Below are positions 53,636-63,723 of a DNA stretch of 64,000 bases, in pieces. Each line of letters starts with the position of its first letter. Position 1 is the first letter of the stretch. A model generated the notes under the pieces. The model was not told the origin of the DNA and made no database searches. It was given only the letters and a program-made list of their open reading frames with translations. A program made the position numbers and the translations under genes. This stretch comes from Cordylochernes scorpioides (Eukaryota > Arthropoda > Arachnida > Pseudoscorpiones > Chernetidae): NCBI GenBank assembly GCA_030710605.1, contig CP092863.1, positions 141,948,580-142,012,579 of the forward strand, in the 5' to 3' direction.

Positions 53636-56581
53636 ATGCCTAAATCAGAAGTTAAAATTCGGCATAAATTCAACTTTATTATTCAGGAAATAAAGGATCT
53701 GGAACCAAGGAATAAATCTATTGTAGAATCCAAAAATATACAGAGATTAAAGCTATTCCAACAAGAAGTTAATGAAAGGAAAATTAGCCTAAATCAAATT
53801 GTCAACACATTATTAGAATCAGAGTTAGATGAGACACAATATGAGGATTATTCAAAAGCCAAAGATGATATTTTTAATATGTTGGTGTCTATTGAAGAAG
53901 CTTTATCTTTGATTGAAACCAAAGAAAATACTCGTAGTGATAAACAACTGCCCGAATCCAATGTCAATTTACCTAAGAAAAATTTACCCATTTTTAATGG
54001 TGATTCAGCCAATTGGTTTAGTTTTAGAGAAATATTTAACTCCACCATTAATTCAAATCAAACACTAACTGAAATACAAAAATTTCAATATCTAAATGCA
54101 TCAGTTAAGGGTCCTGCGGAAAAGTTGATTCGGGATTTTCCCATTTCTGACAGAAACTACCAACAAGCATGGGATACCTTATGCAATAGATTTAATAACA
54201 GAAGAGAATTGGCTTTTTCACAAATCAACAAAATATTCTCCATAAGGCCATTAAAATCTATTTCAACTGGTTCTCTCTATGAAATCCTTGATGTTTGCAA
54301 TGAAGGCATTAGAAATCTCTCAGTGCTAGGACTTGAGAAAAACACATTAACAGTTCTAATCCTGATCAATTTTTTTGAAAAAAGAATTGGTGAAGCCCTC
54401 AGGAAAGAATGGGAATTAACCCTTCAAAATGAAGAATATCCAACATTTGAAAACTTTGTGAAATTTTTAGAAAAACATGCTAGAAGCCTGCAAGGTATGA
54501 GAATTCCTTTGTTCCAGGAACAAAAAACCTCTAGCAAAAATATGATGGCTCACGGCCTTTATGTCAACAAAGGTCAAAATTGTATTTTATGTCATCAAAT
54601 TCATAAACTAAATGACTGCCATAGATTCATAAATCTTCCCTTGCCTAAAAAATGGGAATTAGTTAAAAAACATAAACTTTGTCAAAATTGCCTTAGAGCA
54701 AATCATGAGATATCCAAATGTCTCATCACATCAAGATGTAAAAACTGCAAGCAGAACCATCATACTCTTCTGCATGAATACAACTCTGAACCATCCATTC
54801 CACAACCAACAACCTCTCAAGAGATGTTGATTTCAACAAATACCATCTGTAATGTGATGCCTTTGGAAACGGAAACAAATATTCTACTGTCAACAGCCCT
54901 TATTAAAGTCAAGGCGAAGGATGGCTCATTTGTGCTATGTAGAGCATTAGTGGACAATGGGTCCCAAATATGCCTAATTTCAGAACAATGTTGCCACAAG
55001 TTGGGACTTGAAAAAATGAAAAATTCTTATACACTAAAAGGTGTAGGTGACATTGTTGTCAACAGGACAACATCGCAGGTCGAAATAGAGTTCACCCCAC
55101 ATCATAATGATCAATTATTTTCTGCCAGAGCATTTGTGGTTGGGACGGTAACTGCAGACCTTCCAAACTTCCAAATTCAGTCAGCAGACTTTCCTCATTT
55201 AGAAAATTTGCTCTTGGCAGACCCAGAATTCTATGTCACCAAGCTCATAGACCTAATTTTGGGTGCAGATACCTTTGTAGAAATCATTCTAGGTCATAAA
55301 ACAGATTTAAAGCACCATCCTATAGCACTTAATACCAAGTTAGGTTGGCTTGTTTCTGGGAGAATCCATTCAAATATTAAGTCGAATACTTCGGTAATCA
55401 ATCACTGTACCACTGAACTTGATTCCAGCATAAGAAAATTCTGGGAACTTGAAGATGTCCCAATTTCTAAGGCCCAGTTGGGTACAAAGAATGCCTGTGA
55501 AATATTATTCAAGTCAAACCTCAAAAGAGACATTGAGGGCGACGGAGTGAATGATTCTGAAGTGAAGCCTAAGGGCGAAGGCGTAAAGGATTCTGAAGAG
55601 GAGCCAAAGGGCGAAGGCGTAAAGGATTCTGAAGCGGAGCCAAAGGGCGATGGCGTAAAGGATTCTGAAGAGGAGCCAAAGGGCGAAGGCGTAAGGGATT
55701 CTGAAGCGGAGCCAAAGGGCGATGGCGTAAAGGATTCTGAAGCGAAGCCTAAGGGCGATGGAGTGAAGGATTCTGAGACTGCAATTAAAGGTTATGAATC
55801 GGTGAACAATTCAGAAGAGAAAACTAAAACAAATAAAGTTGAAGATTATAAAGTGGCTGATAAAGTCAGATATTCTGAAACTATTGAGGCAAAAGCTAAA
55901 GATGAGAAAATACCAAGATACCTGAACAGCTCATCTTCTGAAATAGAAGAATTACAACTACATGGATTTTGTGATGCATCCCTTAATGCTTATTCAGCAG
56001 TTTTTTACTTGAAAACTAGATTCAAAAATCAAAAGATCAAAATTATTCTGATAACCTCAAAAACTAAGGTTGCACCATTAAAGACCATTACAATTCCAAG
56101 ACTTGAACTAAGTGCAGCATTGCTTTTGGCTCAACTGAATCAAGTCATTCTTGAATCATTTCCTTTTCAACCTGACAAAACCTTTTTGTGGACTGATTCA
56201 CAAATCTGCATAGATTGGATAAGATCAGATGCCAGCAGATGGAAAGCCTTTGTTTCGAACAGAGTGTCGTCAATTCAAAATTTGACTCAAATCACTGATT
56301 GGTTCCATGTATCCAGTCAAGATAATCCAGCTGATTGCGCATCCAGAGGAATCATGCCTCAAGACTTGGTCAATCATAGAATTTGGTGGCGGGGTCCTAT
56401 TTGGCTTCAAGAAAATAATGTTCGATATATTCCTTCTTCACCAACCCAAGTAAACCTCAATATCATTCAAGAAGAAGTCGGTGAAGGTCAAGTGTTGGAT
56501 CAAACAACCTTAATTCAAAATTCAGAAACTATTTTAAATCTAGAATTCATTGAAAGGTATTCCACAATGAGACCAAATTGA
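53636..56581 (+). CDS. BEL gag-protease-RNase H polyprotein with RT replaced by a repeat
   Basis: A 981-residue open frame. Residues about 100-290 are a DUF1759-type gag with PIFNGDSANWFSF. About 315-385 are Cys/His knuckles (CILC, CQNCLRANHEISKC, CKNC). About 430-600 are a retropepsin-like DUF1758 domain with ALVDNGSQ (Asn where Thr/Ser is usual in the D-T/S-G triad). Residues 635-718 are seven 12-residue repeats (GEGVKDSEAEPK type). From about 774 it shows the RNase H part, with LHGFCDAS, IPRLELSAALL, WTDSQICIDWI and NPADCASRG. In BEL/Pao elements an RT of several hundred residues, with a YVDD-type site, should lie between protease and RNase H, and none is visible. The ORF remains open, so gag and protease could still be made. 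Confidence 0.88.
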   Translation: MPKSEVKIRHKFNFIIQEIKDLEPRNKSIVESKNIQRLKLFQQEVNERKISLNQIVNTLLESELDETQYEDYSKAKDDIFNMLVSIEEALSLIETKENTRSDKQLPESNVNLPKKNLPIFNGDSANWFSFREIFNSTINSNQTLTEIQKFQYLNASVKGPAEKLIRDFPISDRNYQQAWDTLCNRFNNRRELAFSQINKIFSIRPLKSISTGSLYEILDVCNEGIRNLSVLGLEKNTLTVLILINFFEKRIGEALRKEWELTLQNEEYPTFENFVKFLEKHARSLQGMRIPLFQEQKTSSKNMMAHGLYVNKGQNCILCHQIHKLNDCHRFINLPLPKKWELVKKHKLCQNCLRANHEISKCLITSRCKNCKQNHHTLLHEYNSEPSIPQPTTSQEMLISTNTICNVMPLETETNILLSTALIKVKAKDGSFVLCRALVDNGSQICLISEQCCHKLGLEKMKNSYTLKGVGDIVVNRTTSQVEIEFTPHHNDQLFSARAFVVGTVTADLPNFQIQSADFPHLENLLLADPEFYVTKLIDLILGADTFVEIILGHKTDLKHHPIALNTKLGWLVSGRIHSNIKSNTSVINHCTTELDSSIRKFWELEDVPISKAQLGTKNACEILFKSNLKRDIEGDGVNDSEVKPKGEGVKDSEEEPKGEGVKDSEAEPKGDGVKDSEEEPKGEGVRDSEAEPKGDGVKDSEAKPKGDGVKDSETAIKGYESVNNSEEKTKTNKVEDYKVADKVRYSETIEAKAKDEKIPRYLNSSSSEIEELQLHGFCDASLNAYSAVFYLKTRFKNQKIKIILITSKTKVAPLKTITIPRLELSAALLLAQLNQVILESFPFQPDKTFLWTDSQICIDWIRSDASRWKAFVSNRVSSIQNLTQITDWFHVSSQDNPADCASRGIMPQDLVNHRIWWRGPIWLQENNVRYIPSSPTQVNLNIIQEEVGEGQVLDQTTLIQNSETILNLEFIERYSTMRPN
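55538..55789 (+). repeat. 36-bp in-frame minisatellite in place of RT
   Basis: Seven units (7 x 36 = 252 bp) encode G-E/D-G-V-K/R-D-S-E-x-x-P-K. Unit length is a multiple of three, so the frame continues into RNase H. It lies exactly where the RT core should be. Confidence 0.9.
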
Positions 56582-58015
56582 TCCGAATAACAGCTTGGTG
56601 TTGGAGATTCTACTACAATTGCCTCCTCTTTGATCCAATTCGTCAGAAAGGACCTTTGACAACAAGAGAATTAACAAAGGCAATTCAAGTCTTAGTCAAA
56701 TCAATCCAGCAAGTTGAATTCTGCACGGAAATAAAATTACTGAAGTCAAACAAGCAACTACCTCTGTCCAACAAGCTAACTTCTCTAAATCCCTTTTTAG
56801 ACACTCAAGGACTTCTAAGAGTTGGAGGTAGACTCAAGTATTCCTATTTAAATGAAAATCAAAAATTCCCTCTCTTACTACCGAAGAATCACCACATCAC
56901 CAATCTTATAATCGATGATATTCACAGGAAATACCTACATGCAGAACCTCAACTTGTATTGTCAATACTCAGAAAAAATTATTGGATTTTGGGAGCAAGA
57001 GATGCAGTCAAAAAAAATCATTAAAAAATGTCTGTTTTGTTTAAAATTTAAATCTACTACCATTCATCAAATCATGGGAAATCTACCTCCGGAAAGAATC
57101 ATCCCATCAAGGCCATTCTCAAAGACTGGCATTGATCTTACAGGACCATTCTTAATAAAGAGAAGCCTGGGCAGATCTAAAACAATAAGCAAATCTTACA
57201 TTGTACTATTCATTTGCTTTACTACTAAGGCCATTCATTTAGAATTGACAACAAGTTTATCAACTGATTCATTCATGGCCTCGTTGAGAAGATTCATGGC
57301 CAGAAGAGGGAAGCCCTCTGACATTTACTCAGATAATGCTACCAATTTTAAAGGAGCATCCAATTTTTTCCGCACTCAGTTTCAATTATTGAACTCTCAA
57401 TCAGTGCAAAGATTGGTTACAGAGGAATTAATCACTTGGCATTTCATCCCCCCAGGTGGACCTCACTTTGGTGGCCTTTGGGAAGCCGGAATCAAAAGTG
57501 TGAAATCACACTTGGTCCGAACCTTTAAATCAACAACCCTGAATTATGAAGAAATGAACACTTTGATTATTCAGATAGAATCTTGCCTAAATTCAAGACC
57601 ACTGGCCCCTCTAAGTAGTGATCCCAATGATTATGAGGCCTTGACACCAGCTCATTTCTTAATAGGTTCTTCGTTTTCAGAAATTCCAACTTCAAACTCT
57701 GAAGTCTTAAACTTACAGACAAGATGGAAGCTGATTCAAAAACTAAAAAACTCATTCTGGTCAAGATGGTCCAAGGAATATCTGAGCAACCTCCAAGGCC
57801 GTGGTAAATGGCGAATCAAACAAGACAATATCCAAATAGGTCAACTAGTTTACCTCAAAGAGGCTCAAATATCTCCACTTCACTGGCCTTTGGCTAGGAT
57901 TCAGGAGATATTTCCAGGAGAGGACAAGAATGTCAGGGTAGTCCAGATAAAGACTTCAAAAGGAGTCTTCAAGAGACCCATTACAAAGCTGATTCCATTA
58001 CCTTTCAAACAATGA
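56575..58015 (+). pseudogene. BEL integrase region, two frame breaks
   Basis: The polyprotein continues after a one-base frame change near 56578 (the first ORF stops at 56579-56581). The frame changes again in a run of eight A at about 57009. Visible domains: the linker WCWRFYYN, then the zinc-binding HH...CC (HHITNLIIDD...CLFC). The integrase core follows, with Asp in GIDLTGPF (about 57130), Asp in SDNATNF (about 57332) and Glu in GGLWEAGIKS (about 57470). It ends with a C-terminal DUF5641-like end (ARIQEIFPGEDKNVRVV). All three catalytic acids are kept. The breaks could be mutations or homopolymer sequencing errors. Confidence 0.85.
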
Positions 58016-58137
58016 AAATTGTAATCTTAGCTACATAGTCGGAATCAATTAGTCCAGCATCTATACTATTGGAACTCTTTTTTTTTTTTTTTTTTTTTTT
58101 TTTATTTTCTGGTCATCTCTTCCCAGCCGGGGGAGTA

Positions 58138-58438
58138 TGTTGGATCCTGTGATATAATTTTGGAAGTCGGATTTTTCTTTAAATTAAATTTTGTATTAAG
58201 CAATTTTTTAATTTTTATTCTTATATGTAAATAATTGTAAATCCTTTAAAATTTCAATTTTTGTATATTGTTGATGATTCAGTAAGATATGTAAATTTCT
58301 ATCAGGCAAAGAAAAGTATCAATTTAGATAACTAATGTTGTAGCTACTCCTAACTCTAAAACTCAAATAAATCAAATAATTCAAGTCAAGTGGTAAAATG
58401 CTTCTTTATATCATTTACTGAACATTCAAGCCACAACA
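58138..58438 (+). repeat. 3' LTR of the BEL element
   Basis: 301 bp. About three mismatches to the 5' LTR (around GCAAAGAAAAGTATC). A long poly-T tract (58078-58103) lies just upstream. Confidence 0.93.
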
Positions 58439-58439
58439 C

Positions 58440-58645
58440 CACGAATGTTTATTTTATGCAAAAAATCACTTCTGCTGGCCTTACTGCCATGAAAAAATAT
58501 TGGGAGGGCTTAGCTCATCAATTGTGAAACTGCTGGGAGGGTTCACCACTGATGAGCCAAGCCATCCCAATATTTTTTCATGGCAGTAAGGCCAGCAGAA
58601 GTGATTTTTTGCATAAACGAAACATTCTTGGTTTAATGATTTCAT
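58440..58645. repeat. Foldback copy of the 'CTGATGAG' family
   Basis: Arms at about 58465-58515 and 58545-58605 are inverted (CACTTCTGCTGGCCTTACTG and complement). The loop holds GTGAAACTGC...CTGATGAGCC. Its outer flanks (GAAATCATTAAACCA and complement) were split by the BEL insertion. Confidence 0.75.
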
Positions 58646-58655
58646 TTCCTATTAA

Positions 58656-58830
58656 GGGGGTCGGTGGAAGGATGGTCTAAACCGTTGGTTTTCAACCGCT
58701 ACGACCAGGGTTCGATTCCCGCATTGGGCACTTTTCCTGATTTAAAAAAAAAATGCTCCAATGGCCCCAGATTCTTGCAAAAGTCCAACCCCACCAGCGA
58801 GTGCAAATAACCAAACCAAGTAACCAAGTA
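58656..58830 (+). repeat. SINE family A, 5' portion
   Basis: Head with GGGTTCGATTCCCGCATTGG and part of the body, truncated after CCAAACC. Confidence 0.8.
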
Positions 58831-59060
58831 GCCAATATTTTTTCATGGCAGTAAGAACAGTAGAAGTTTGTTTTATGTGTAAGGGAGACATTAATGATTC
58901 AATTTTCCATATATAAATGGTCCTTTATAGCTTTACATCCTTATTAAGGCTATATTTTGTTTATTTTTTTAAAACACATTTCTACAATCTCAAAATGCAA
59001 GATTTTCACTGTACGTAAAAAGTAGACACTTTTTAATGATAAGCATAATTTGGAAAATCT

Positions 59061-59418
59061 TCTATATATATAAAAATCAATGTTTGTATGTTTGTTTGTT
59101 TGTATGTCCGGTATACAAATTCGCAGTAGTTCACTAATTCAAACCAAAATTTCCATACATAGGTAAAAAAATACGGGGAAGACGATAGGCTATTTTATAA
59201 AATATATAAATCAATTATTAAAACTATATATTCAAATTATTCTACTTAGCTCACGAACAGCGCCCTCTATCAAAGATTAGATTAAATTATGCTGATGCAA
59301 ACAAATATATAATGCTAATAACAAACAATTATTTTTAAAAATCTTATCTAAATATATATCACTCGGGTAGATATGCACACGGGTCAATGCCGGGGCGAAG
59401 CCCGGGTCACCTGTCTAG
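59061..59418 (+). mobile_element. Short Helitron-like element
   Basis: Starts TCTATATATATAAAAATC. Ends with the hairpin CCGGGGCGAAGCCCGGG and, 12 bases on, CTAG before a T. Interior non-coding. It matches the layout of 22403-23269 in the other orientation. Confidence 0.6.
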
Positions 59419-59424
59419 TAGATT

Positions 59425-59545
59425 ATAAACACAAGGTAATAAGACCAAATCCAAATAAGTAAATAGTGTGTGACATTTCGGTAACAACGCTGTTACTGAA
59501 ACATCACACACTATTTATTTATTTGGATTTGTTCCTATTACCAAG
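59425..59545. repeat. Palindromic repeat (AAACACAAGG-TAATAAGAC family)
   Basis: Inverted arms around GTAACAACGCTGTTAC. Relative of 50770-50895. Confidence 0.65.
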
Positions 59546-59900
59546 TGTATATGCCATTTGTGAAGTTTCACTCAGCATTCTAATTTTAAAATTTGATTTT
59601 TGGCTGAAACAAAGTGATATTAATCCAAAAGTAAAAAAAGTTAAATTGTGTATAGAAAATATTTATTTTATGATGTTTTTTGTATTTATATAAAAGGTGT
59701 ATATAAATCTGCATTATTAAATAATGAACAACAATGAAATGTCTTTATAATAGTATAAAAAATCATGTGATATGAAACATGTATGTTACAAAAGGTCACA
59801 CTATATACAGTCCTCTCCTCCTACTTCTTTAATTCAACACCTCAAAGATCAGAATCTTTGGTTGAAATAAAATCTGTGTGTCTGGAATTATAGTTGGGTA

Positions 59901-60207
59901 GGGGGTCGGTGGAAGGCTGGTTAAACCGTTTGGTTTTCGACCACTAGGACCCAGGTTCGATTCCCGCATTGGACACTTTTTTCTGTTAAAAAAAAAAAAT
60001 GCTCCAATGGCCCCCGATTCTTGCAAAAGTCCAGCCCCACCAGCGAGTGCAAGTAACCAAACCGGGCTCTGGCATTTGTAAGTGCAAAGTCGAACTGCTT
60101 TTCACATGTGTAGACATGTGATGCGCTTACAGTAAAAAGCAGTCGCTAACTACCTACCATGATTATCATGGCCTGTACCACGAGTACTAGGGATAAGCAA
60201 AAAAAAA
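59901..60207 (+). repeat. SINE family A with 11-bp target duplication
   Basis: 307 bp, flanked by ATAGTTGGGTA at 59890-59900 and 60208-60218. It defines the family unit: tRNA-like head (GGGGGTCGGTGGAAGGCTGG, B box AGGTTCGATTCCC), T-rich linker, body, A tail. Confidence 0.92.
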
Positions 60208-60319
60208 ATAGTTGGGTAAGTTAAAGAAAATAAGCTGATTGTGGAATTCTGGAAAACAATTGAATCAAAGTAAGAGTGTCGAATTGAAGTCGGTTGAAAG
60301 TATGGTTGTTGTTGTTTCT

Positions 60320-60490
60320 TATCCCCTTGTGTAAAGATTACACGAATTCCATGAGTCCATGCTCCTCGAGCTGTTTTATAATGAGCAGCGGCCTCTCCCA
60401 AAGGTCCTGTTTAGTACATCTAATGCAAGCCAAAATGTGTTCTGGAGCTGCAGGTACCAAACTAAATTTTGGGCAAGTGCTAAAGTGTTG
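60320..60490 (-). pseudogene. LINE/TE ORF C-terminal remnant
   Basis: The - strand reads CPKFSLVPAAPEHILACI, then ...KQDLWERPLLIIKQLEEHG and ends LMEFV with a stop. 'APEHIL-C' followed by a 'GLM-LV' end is a pattern I associate with arthropod non-LTR element tails. Only this end is present. Confidence 0.5.
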
Positions 60491-61170
60491 AATTGAAGTT
60501 GGTTCAATTAAAGTATGTGTGTGTATGGAATTATAGTTGAGTAAAGTTAAAGAAAATAGATTGATTGTGGAATACTGGAAAACAATTGAATCAAAGTAAG
60601 TGTTGAATTGTAGTCAGTTAAAAGTAAATATGATGATTGGAATTCTGAAAAATGGTTGAATCAATGTAAAGTGTTGAATTAAAGTTGGTTTTTTGGTTCA
60701 ATTAAAGTCTCTGTGTCTGGAATTATAGTTGGGTAGAGTTAAAGAAAATAAGCTGATTGTGGAATTCTGGAAAACAATTGAATCGAAGTAAGAGTGTTGA
60801 ATTGAAGTCGGTTAAAAGTAAATATGATGATTGGAATTTGGAAAAGTGTTGAAGTAAGTGTTGAATTAAAGTTGGGTAAATTAAAGTTTTTTTTTTTTGC
60901 TGATTATCCTTAGTGCACGTGGTACAGGCCATGATAATCATGGTGGCTAGAAGTTGGCAACTGCTTTTACTGTAAGTGCACTGTAAGTGAAAAGCAATTC
61001 AACTTTGCACTTACAAATGTGCCAGGTAAATTAAAGTAAATAGGTTGATTTGAATTCGGAAGAACTGTTGAATTAAAGTCGGGTGTTGAACTATAGTGGG
61101 TTGAATTAAAGTCGGTGTTGAATTAAAATAGGTGTTGAATTAAAGAAGGTGTGTTGAATTAAAGAGGTTA
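60480..61170 (+). repeat. Degenerate short repeats (GTTGAATTAAAGT)
   Basis: Many imperfect copies of GTGTTGAATTAAAGT and GAAAACAATTGAATCAAAG, also at 60215-60290. A SINE family A fragment (about 60898-61026, - strand) interrupts them. Confidence 0.6.
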
Positions 61171-61211
61171 TACTGGATATGTATATATATAGAAAGAGAG
61201 TGTGTGGTGTA

Positions 61212-61351
61212 TCAAGATTTCTTGATAAATTTTCCTTGAACAAAGACTCGAGGGACTTCAATCCCTTCCTTCTTGTTCACCGTGGACCTCTGGATGTACT
61301 CGCAGCTCTCGACGGCGAATCCGGATTCTGTGAAGAGGGACTCCAGTTGTT
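61212..61351 (-). CDS. METTL6: METTL6-like tRNA methyltransferase, last exon
   Basis: A - strand exon after a TGTACAG acceptor. Its first two bases complete the Glu codon split with the exon at 63375-63723. It encodes QLESLFTESGFAVESCEY, then RSTVNKKEG, VPRVFVQGKF and a stop at 61212. This matches the C-terminal end of METTL6, where TVNKKEG and VPRVF are characteristic. METTL6 installs 3-methylcytidine at position 32 of serine tRNAs in the cytoplasm. METTL2/METTL8 relatives are less likely given the NKKEG tail. Confidence 0.85.
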
Positions 61352-61459
61352 CTGTACACAATGAAAACATTTAGTGGTTTAGATATTGAGGTCCTCGTTG
61401 TGTAGAGAAGAGGTTTCTTGTTTAAAACCAAATAACATAAGGTAATAAGACTAAATACA

Positions 61460-61690
61460 GGGGGTCAGTGGAAGGATGGTCTAAACCATTGGTTTTTGAC
61501 CACTACGACCCTGGTTCAATTCCTAAATTGGGCACTATTTTTTATTTAAAAAAAAAAAATCTCCAATGGCCCCCGATTCTTGCAAAAGTCCAACCCCACC
61601 AGCTAGTGCAAGTAACCAAATGGGGCTCTGGCACATTTGTAAATGCAAAGTTGAACTGCTTTTTATATATGTAGACATTTGGTGCACTTA
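61460..61690 (+). repeat. SINE family A, 3'-truncated
   Basis: Head with diverged B box (GGTTCAATTCC) and body, cut near 61690, just before the MITE at 61701. Confidence 0.75.
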
Positions 61691-61700
61691 GAGTAATGAA

Positions 61701-61875
61701 CAGTAGAACCTCCCTGTAAAGTTCACCTAATTGCAGAGCCAAAGTGTCTTTTAGGGAGAGGTGTCCTTTTACCATAGAGTTGCTAAATAGTAAAAATGAT
61801 AATTTTACAAATGAAAACTGTCCTTTGTAGAGAGGTGTCCTCTAGTGTGAGTGTCTTCTCATAGAGGTTCTACTG
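61701..61875. mobile_element. Short MITE (CAGTAGAACCTCC ends)
   Basis: Inverted ends CAGTAGAACCTCC and GAGGTTCTACTG. Third good copy of the family at 10534 and 25069. Confidence 0.75.
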
Positions 61876-62124
61876 ATATATGGGGATTTAGACAATATTG
61901 TAGCATTTGACCGTTGATTACTGTTTTTGCAGAAACGTATTAAGCATAAATTACCAGTTATCTTTAGCCCCTCGATCAAAATACACAGTGACAGAAGTTT
62001 ATTTAACATAGGTTATATAATCGCCTGGAGCAAATTCATAAAAAGCGTGAAATAATAAGAGGCGAAAGCTTTCTTTAAAAGAAACCTTTTGCCCATATGA
62101 TTTTACGCTTTTTATTTATTTAAC

Positions 62125-62290
62125 ATGTCGTGTCTCAGCTACAACCCCTCCTACAACTGGCCCGATGAGACCGGGGACTCTACAACCTTCCTGGACTGGA
62201 CCACGAACCCAGAATTAGACCAAGCATTAGTGACCATGGTCCACTCAAATGATAGGGAACTTCCCCAAATAAACCCCTTGAGCCTTACAT
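62125..62290 (+). other. Coding-looking orphan segment inside the METTL6 intron
   Basis: A GC-rich stretch opens with ATG and reads SYNPSYNWPDETGDS, FLDWTTNPELDQA and so on for about 55 codons before low-complexity DNA. It has the composition of an exon, unlike its neighbours, but I see no good donor site. It could be a stray exon, a retro-fragment, or the first exon of a divergent gene. Confidence 0.3.
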
Positions 62291-62334
62291 CCCCCCGCCT
62301 CTGTCTCATCCATATTAAAGACAAAGGGAGAAGA

Positions 62335-63374
62335 AAAAAGAATACAAAGCCCCAAAACTCAAGAAATAAAAAGCTCCAAAACTCAAGAACACAAAGCTCC
62401 AAAACTCAAGAATACAAAGCCCCAAAACTCAAGAATACAAAGCTCCAAAACTCAAGAATACAAAGCCCCAAAACTCAAGAATACAAAGCCCCAAAACTCA
62501 AGAATACATAGCTCCAAAACTCAAGAATACAAAGCCCCAAAACTTAGGAATACAAAGCTCCAAAACTCTAGAATACAAACCTCAAAACTCAAGAATACAA
62601 AGCTCCAAAACTCAAGAATACAAAGCCCCAAACTCAAGAATACAAAGCTCCAAAACTCAAGAATACAAAGCCCCAAAACTTAGGAATACAAAGCTCCAAA
62701 ACTCAAGAATACAAAGCCCCAAAACTCAAGAATACAAAGCTCCAAAACTCAAGAATACAAAGCCCCAAACTCAAGAATACAAAGCTCCAAAACTCAAGAA
62801 TACAAAGCCCCAAAACTCAAGAATACAAAGCTCCAAAACTCAAGAATACAAAGCCCCAAAACTCAAGAATACAAAGCTCCAAAACTCAAGAAATACAAAG
62901 CTCCAAAACTCAAGAAATACAAAGCTCCAAAACTCAAGAACACAAAGCTCCAAAACTCAAGAATACAAAGCTCCAAAACTCAAGAATTACAAAGCTCCAA
63001 AACTCAAGAATACAAAGCCCCAAAACTTAGGAATACAAAGCTCCAAAACTCAAGAATACAAACCTCAAAACTCAAGAATACAAAGCCCCAAAACTCAAGA
63101 ATACAAAGCCCCAAAACTTAGGAATACAAAGCTCCAAAACTCAAGAATACAAAGCTCCAAAACTCAAGAATACAAAGCCCCAAAACTCAAGAATACAAAG
63201 CTCCAAAACTCAAGAATACAAAGCTCCAAAACTCAAGAATACAAAGCCCCAAAACTTAGGAATACAAAGCTCCAAAACTCTAGAATACAAAGCTCCAAAA
63301 CTCAAGAATATAAACCTCAAAACTCAAGAATACAAAGCTCCAAAACTCTAGAAATACAAAGCTCCAAAACTCAC
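62335..63374 (-). repeat. 23-bp minisatellite filling the METTL6 intron
   Basis: About 45 units of CTCAAGAATACAAAGCYCC plus AAAA (read on +), with few variants (CTTAGG, CTCTAG, CCTC). On the coding strand the unit reads TTGAGTTTTGGAGCTTTGTA. The array runs right up to the METTL6 donor, whose intron start GTGAGTTTTGGAGCTTTGTA is itself the first unit. Confidence 0.93.
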
Positions 63375-63723
63375 CTTTTGGGAAGTAGTAAGCTCTAGTT
63401 CCATCTTGCCTCACGTAGAAATTCTCAGATAACTTATGGCCAGGCTTGAAACGAAGCATAGCCTGATCATAGAGTCCATAATCTCTGAAGCAGACACGTC
63501 CCCCGGGCCGCAGGACTCTGTGGATGTTGCGCAGGGCGACGGCCATCTTGTCTGGATGTAGCGCTGAGAGAACAAACACCAGAGTGGCCAAGGCAATAGT
63601 GCCAGGCTGGATATGCTGGCTCAGACTGTCCTCCTGGGAGATGTCGCACACAAAGGCCTGGCACTTCTGGATGTCGTAGAGGGGATTGCTCTGGATCACA
63701 GAGTGATTGTCATGCTTTGTGTG
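63375..63723 (-). CDS. METTL6: METTL6-like tRNA methyltransferase, penultimate exon
   Basis: A - strand exon between a CATTCAG acceptor (phase 0) and a strong donor, G followed by GTGAGT (phase 1). It encodes about 116 residues. These are NPLYDIQKCQAFVCD, then VFVLSALHPDKM (post-motif region of the Rossmann methyltransferase fold), VLRPGGRVCFRDYGLYD and LSENFYVRQDGTRAYYF. These match METTL6/METTL2/METTL8; RDYGLYD and YVRQDGTR fit METTL6 best. The SAM-binding motif I lies in exons beyond the window. Downstream frames repeating FWSFVF are translated minisatellite in the intron. Confidence 0.9.

Larger units (their letters stand above)
53259..58438 (+). mobile_element. BEL/Pao LTR retrotransposon lacking reverse transcriptase
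   Basis: Identified by two 301-bp LTRs (TGTTGG...CAACA) differing at about three positions. The flanks give a CCAC target duplication (CCAC ends at 53258 and starts at 58439). A primer-binding-like TGGTCCCTCGAGCCGG follows the 5' LTR, and a purine-rich CCGGGGGAGTA precedes the 3' LTR. Order inside: gag (DUF1759), zinc knuckles, aspartic protease (DUF1758), 36-bp repeat, RNase H, integrase. The RT core expected between protease and RNase H is missing. It inserted into a foldback sequence lying between inverted SINEs. Confidence 0.93.

Noticed and set aside
62300-62511. C-terminal part of the 128-codon ORF at 62125 and the FWSFVF tail of the METTL6 ORF
   Set aside because: Both are translated minisatellite, beyond any plausible coding end or past the donor splice site.
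62335-63374. CRISPR-like regular array
   Set aside because: Units are contiguous, with no variable spacers, in a eukaryotic intron. It is a minisatellite.
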